A DNA stretch of 64,000 bases from contig UQIF01000008.1 of the NCBI GenBank assembly GCA_900540955.1, positions 1-64,000 of the forward strand, written 5' to 3'. Position 1 is the first letter of the stretch; every line of letters starts with the position of its first letter. This stretch comes from an uncultured Olsenella sp. (GTDB lineage: Bacteria > Actinomycetota > Coriobacteriia > Coriobacteriales > Atopobiaceae). A program made the position numbers and the translations under genes. The notes below the pieces were generated by a model. That model did not search any database. It had not been told where the DNA came from and saw only the letters and a list, made by a program, of their open reading frames with translations. Shown here piece after piece: positions 62,522 through 64,000 of the stretch.

Positions 62522-63259
62522 TCAGGCCTGACTGCGCTGTGCGATTCCCCGCAAGCCCGCATGGTCCACGATGAGGATGCGTCCGCGGCCGGGGCGCTCA
62601 ATCAAGCCCTCGCGGGCGAACCGTGCCACGTTGCGGCTCACGGTCTCGGGGCGCAGACCGACGCTCGCGGCGATGTCCTCGAGCTTGAGGTGGATCTCGG
62701 GGCCGGCGCAGCGCTGATCCCGAACGAGCAGATACTGTGCGAGCCGCTGCCTGGGGTCGCGGATGGAGAGCATCATGATGCGCTCCTCGGCGTCGTCGAG
62801 CTCGGTCGTCACCATGCGGATGAGCCCGAGCGCGACGTCGGGGTGGTTCGAGAGCAGCGCCTCGAAGTCGGGGCGGTGTATGCGGCACAGGCGCACCGGC
62901 GTGAGGCACTCGACCGAGTAGCGGTAGACGTGGTCGGCGGTGAACATGCCGTGCCAGAGCGCCTGCCCGTCGTGGAGGACGTCGAGGACGTATTCCTCGC
63001 CGTCGGGGCTTACGCGAAACGTCTTTATGCGGCCGGAGCGGACGACGATTATGGACTCGATCGAGTCGCCCTCATGGACGACGATGTCGCCCTCGGCGTG
63101 CGCCGTGTGACGCGAACATGCCAGAAGCTCGCGCTTGGCGTCGACGGGGAGGTCGGCAAAGAGGCGGATGTTGTCCATGCAGGAGCTGCCCGCGCGTGAA
63201 AACGCGCAGTCGTGCCCGGCGCCCGCGCATACGCGGTTGCTCTGCGGCTTTGTGGTCAT
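62522..63259 (-). CDS. FNR-type Crp/Fnr transcription factor
   Basis: The 245-residue protein has an N-terminal Cys cluster (Cys11, Cys18, Cys27), a cyclic-nucleotide-fold domain (HAEGDIVVHEGDS ... DVLHDGQALWHGMF) and a C-terminal helix-turn-helix (LEDIAASVGLRPETVSRNVARF). The Cys set and the adjacent FNR box suggest an Fe-S oxygen sensor that turns on pflA-pflB, and possibly itself. GAGGGG precedes the ATG. Confidence 0.88.
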   Translation of the reverse strand: MTTKPQSNRVCAGAGHDCAFSRAGSSCMDNIRLFADLPVDAKRELLACSRHTAHAEGDIVVHEGDSIESIIVVRSGRIKTFRVSPDGEEYVLDVLHDGQALWHGMFTADHVYRYSVECLTPVRLCRIHRPDFEALLSNHPDVALGLIRMVTTELDDAEERIMMLSIRDPRQRLAQYLLVRDQRCAGPEIHLKLEDIAASVGLRPETVSRNVARFAREGLIERPGRGRILIVDHAGLRGIAQRSQA

Positions 63260-63306
63260 TTTCGCCCCTCTCGTCGCTCGATTGGCTCATTATGGCGCAT
63301 AAAGAA

Positions 63307-63340
63307 AACCGCCGCCCGCGAGGTGCGGACGGCGGCAATG
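63307..63340 (-). terminator. Terminator of the CobW-family gene
   Basis: On the minus strand GCCGCCGTCCGC-acctc-GCGGGCGGCGG then TTTTCTTT. Confidence 0.85.
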
Positions 63341-63371
63341 TTTTATGCAGATGAGGTGGGCTTCGCGCTGC

Positions 63372-64000
63372 TTAGCGCTCCCAGGTGGTCAGGAGCGCGT
63401 CGAGCTGCGCCTCGATGGAGGCGCGGTCCATGTGGCGGCCGATGATGCAGAGTTTGGTTTCGCGGTCGCCGACCTCGGGGTCCCAGGTGTCGAGGATCTC
63501 GGGCGTCTCGGCGAGGATCTGCTTCTTTTCCTCCTCGGGCGCGGAGTCGACGAACAGGCCGTTCTCGGACAGGCGCATCTGGTGGCCCGCCTGCTCAAAG
63601 AGGTAGCACATGTCGGTGTTGAGCGTGGTCCACAGGACGCCCTTGGCGCGGACGACCTCATCGGGCCAGTTGTACTCGACGTAGCGCTGGAAGGCGTCGT
63701 GGTCGAACGGCTGACGGCGGTGGTAGACGAAGGTCTGGATGTCGTACTCGAGGACCTCGGGGTCTTCGTGCTCCTCGGGGTGCTCCATGGCCTCGATCCA
63801 GGCGGCGGAGTTGTAGGCCTTCATGAAGTCGAAGCGGCCGGTGTCCAGGAGCTCCTTCAGGTCGACGTCACCCTGCTCGGCCTCGATGATGACGGCGTCT
63901 TTCTGCAGGCTGCGCACGATGGCCTTGAGCTCGCGGAGCTGCTCGGGCGTCACGGTGTCGGTCTTGTTGAGGATGAGGGTGGAGCAGAACTCGATCTGCT
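63372..64000 (-). CDS. CobW/G3E-family GTPase, 5' part outside window
   Basis: Only the C-terminal 208 or so codons are in the window. The NKTD G4 motif is visible at 63960-63990, so the P-loop lies beyond the edge. The CobW_C domain follows (IQTFVYHRRQPFD, then RAKGVLW). Such GTPases (CobW, ZNG1, YjiA) deliver or insert metals. The frame is intact to its stop at 63372. Confidence 0.85.
   Translation of the reverse strand, partial: QIEFCSTLILNKTDTVTPEQLRELKAIVRSLQKDAVIIEAEQGDVDLKELLDTGRFDFMKAYNSAAWIEAMEHPEEHEDPEVLEYDIQTFVYHRRQPFDHDAFQRYVEYNWPDEVVRAKGVLWTTLNTDMCYLFEQAGHQMRLSENGLFVDSAPEEEKKQILAETPEILDTWDPEVGDRETKLCIIGRHMDRASIEAQLDALLTTWER

Overview
The window is high-GC, densely coded bacterial DNA. 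Its content fits an obligately anaerobic, fermentative Actinomycetota of the Coriobacteriia, and the style is closest to Collinsella and relatives. Pointers are a glycyl-radical class III ribonucleotide reductase, pyruvate formate-lyase with its activase, a FeoA-FeoB fusion, several flavodoxin/ferredoxin-type proteins, a nadABC-niaR operon, CarD, and strong Shine-Dalgarno sequences. The genus is an inference from gene content; no rRNA is present.

Layout. 1-2.2 kb: a 32-codon membrane peptide, an Fe-S flavoprotein and a DUF4143 ATPase. 2.3-6.6 kb: a type II topoisomerase pair (parE-parC type). 6.7-8.6 kb: a flavodoxin/SCP2/membrane fusion protein bracketed by four short palindromes. 8.6-12.1 kb: a LuxR-type regulator, a Dus enzyme, a structured repeat and a DUF134-NifX fusion. 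12.3-21.6 kb: a giant FtsX-like permease, a methyltransferase, an EFR1-type ferredoxin, a MATE pump, a DUF389 protein and an sdpR-sdpI pair. 21.7-26.4 kb: feoAB and nrdD with NrdR boxes. 26.8-31.4 kb: an aminotransferase, a Tat/lipoprotein cyclophilin, CarD, an ACT protein and citrate synthase. 31.6-36.2 kb: a marR-ABC-ABC operon. 36.4-39.6 kb: a membrane protein and a three-gene SsuABC-like importer. 39.6-41.1 kb: a nuclease-fold gene bracketed by two long inverted-repeat elements. 41.2-46.0 kb: nadA-nadB-nadC-niaR and a membrane protein.

46.0-52.4 kb is an accessory island. It carries an overlapping OLD-family nuclease/ATPase gene and UvrD-like helicase gene (Gabija-type gajA-gajB phage defence), a lipoprotein, and a decayed tyrosine recombinase whose catalytic Tyr reads Asn. 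The island is bounded by 17-bp direct repeats. Joining its outer flanks rebuilds a perfect 37-bp palindrome, so the element appears to have integrated into a hairpin sequence.

52.5-64 kb: an FxLYD protein, a small HTH-like protein and a Ser/Thr kinase with an in-frame amber codon before a further membrane segment. Then come a PepV-like dipeptidase, a membrane GIY-YIG protein, tRNA-Val(GAC), coaE and a lytic transglycosylase. The window ends with pflA-pflB behind a textbook FNR-box promoter, the FNR-like regulator itself, and the 3' part of a CobW-family GTPase.

The main structural signal that ordinary genes do not explain is a set of five elements of 118-138 nt. Each has 16-30 nt terminal inverted repeats and an inner hairpin. 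They fall into three sequence types at 11.0, 31.4, 39.6, 41.0 and 58.6 kb. Two copies of one type bracket the nuclease-fold gene.
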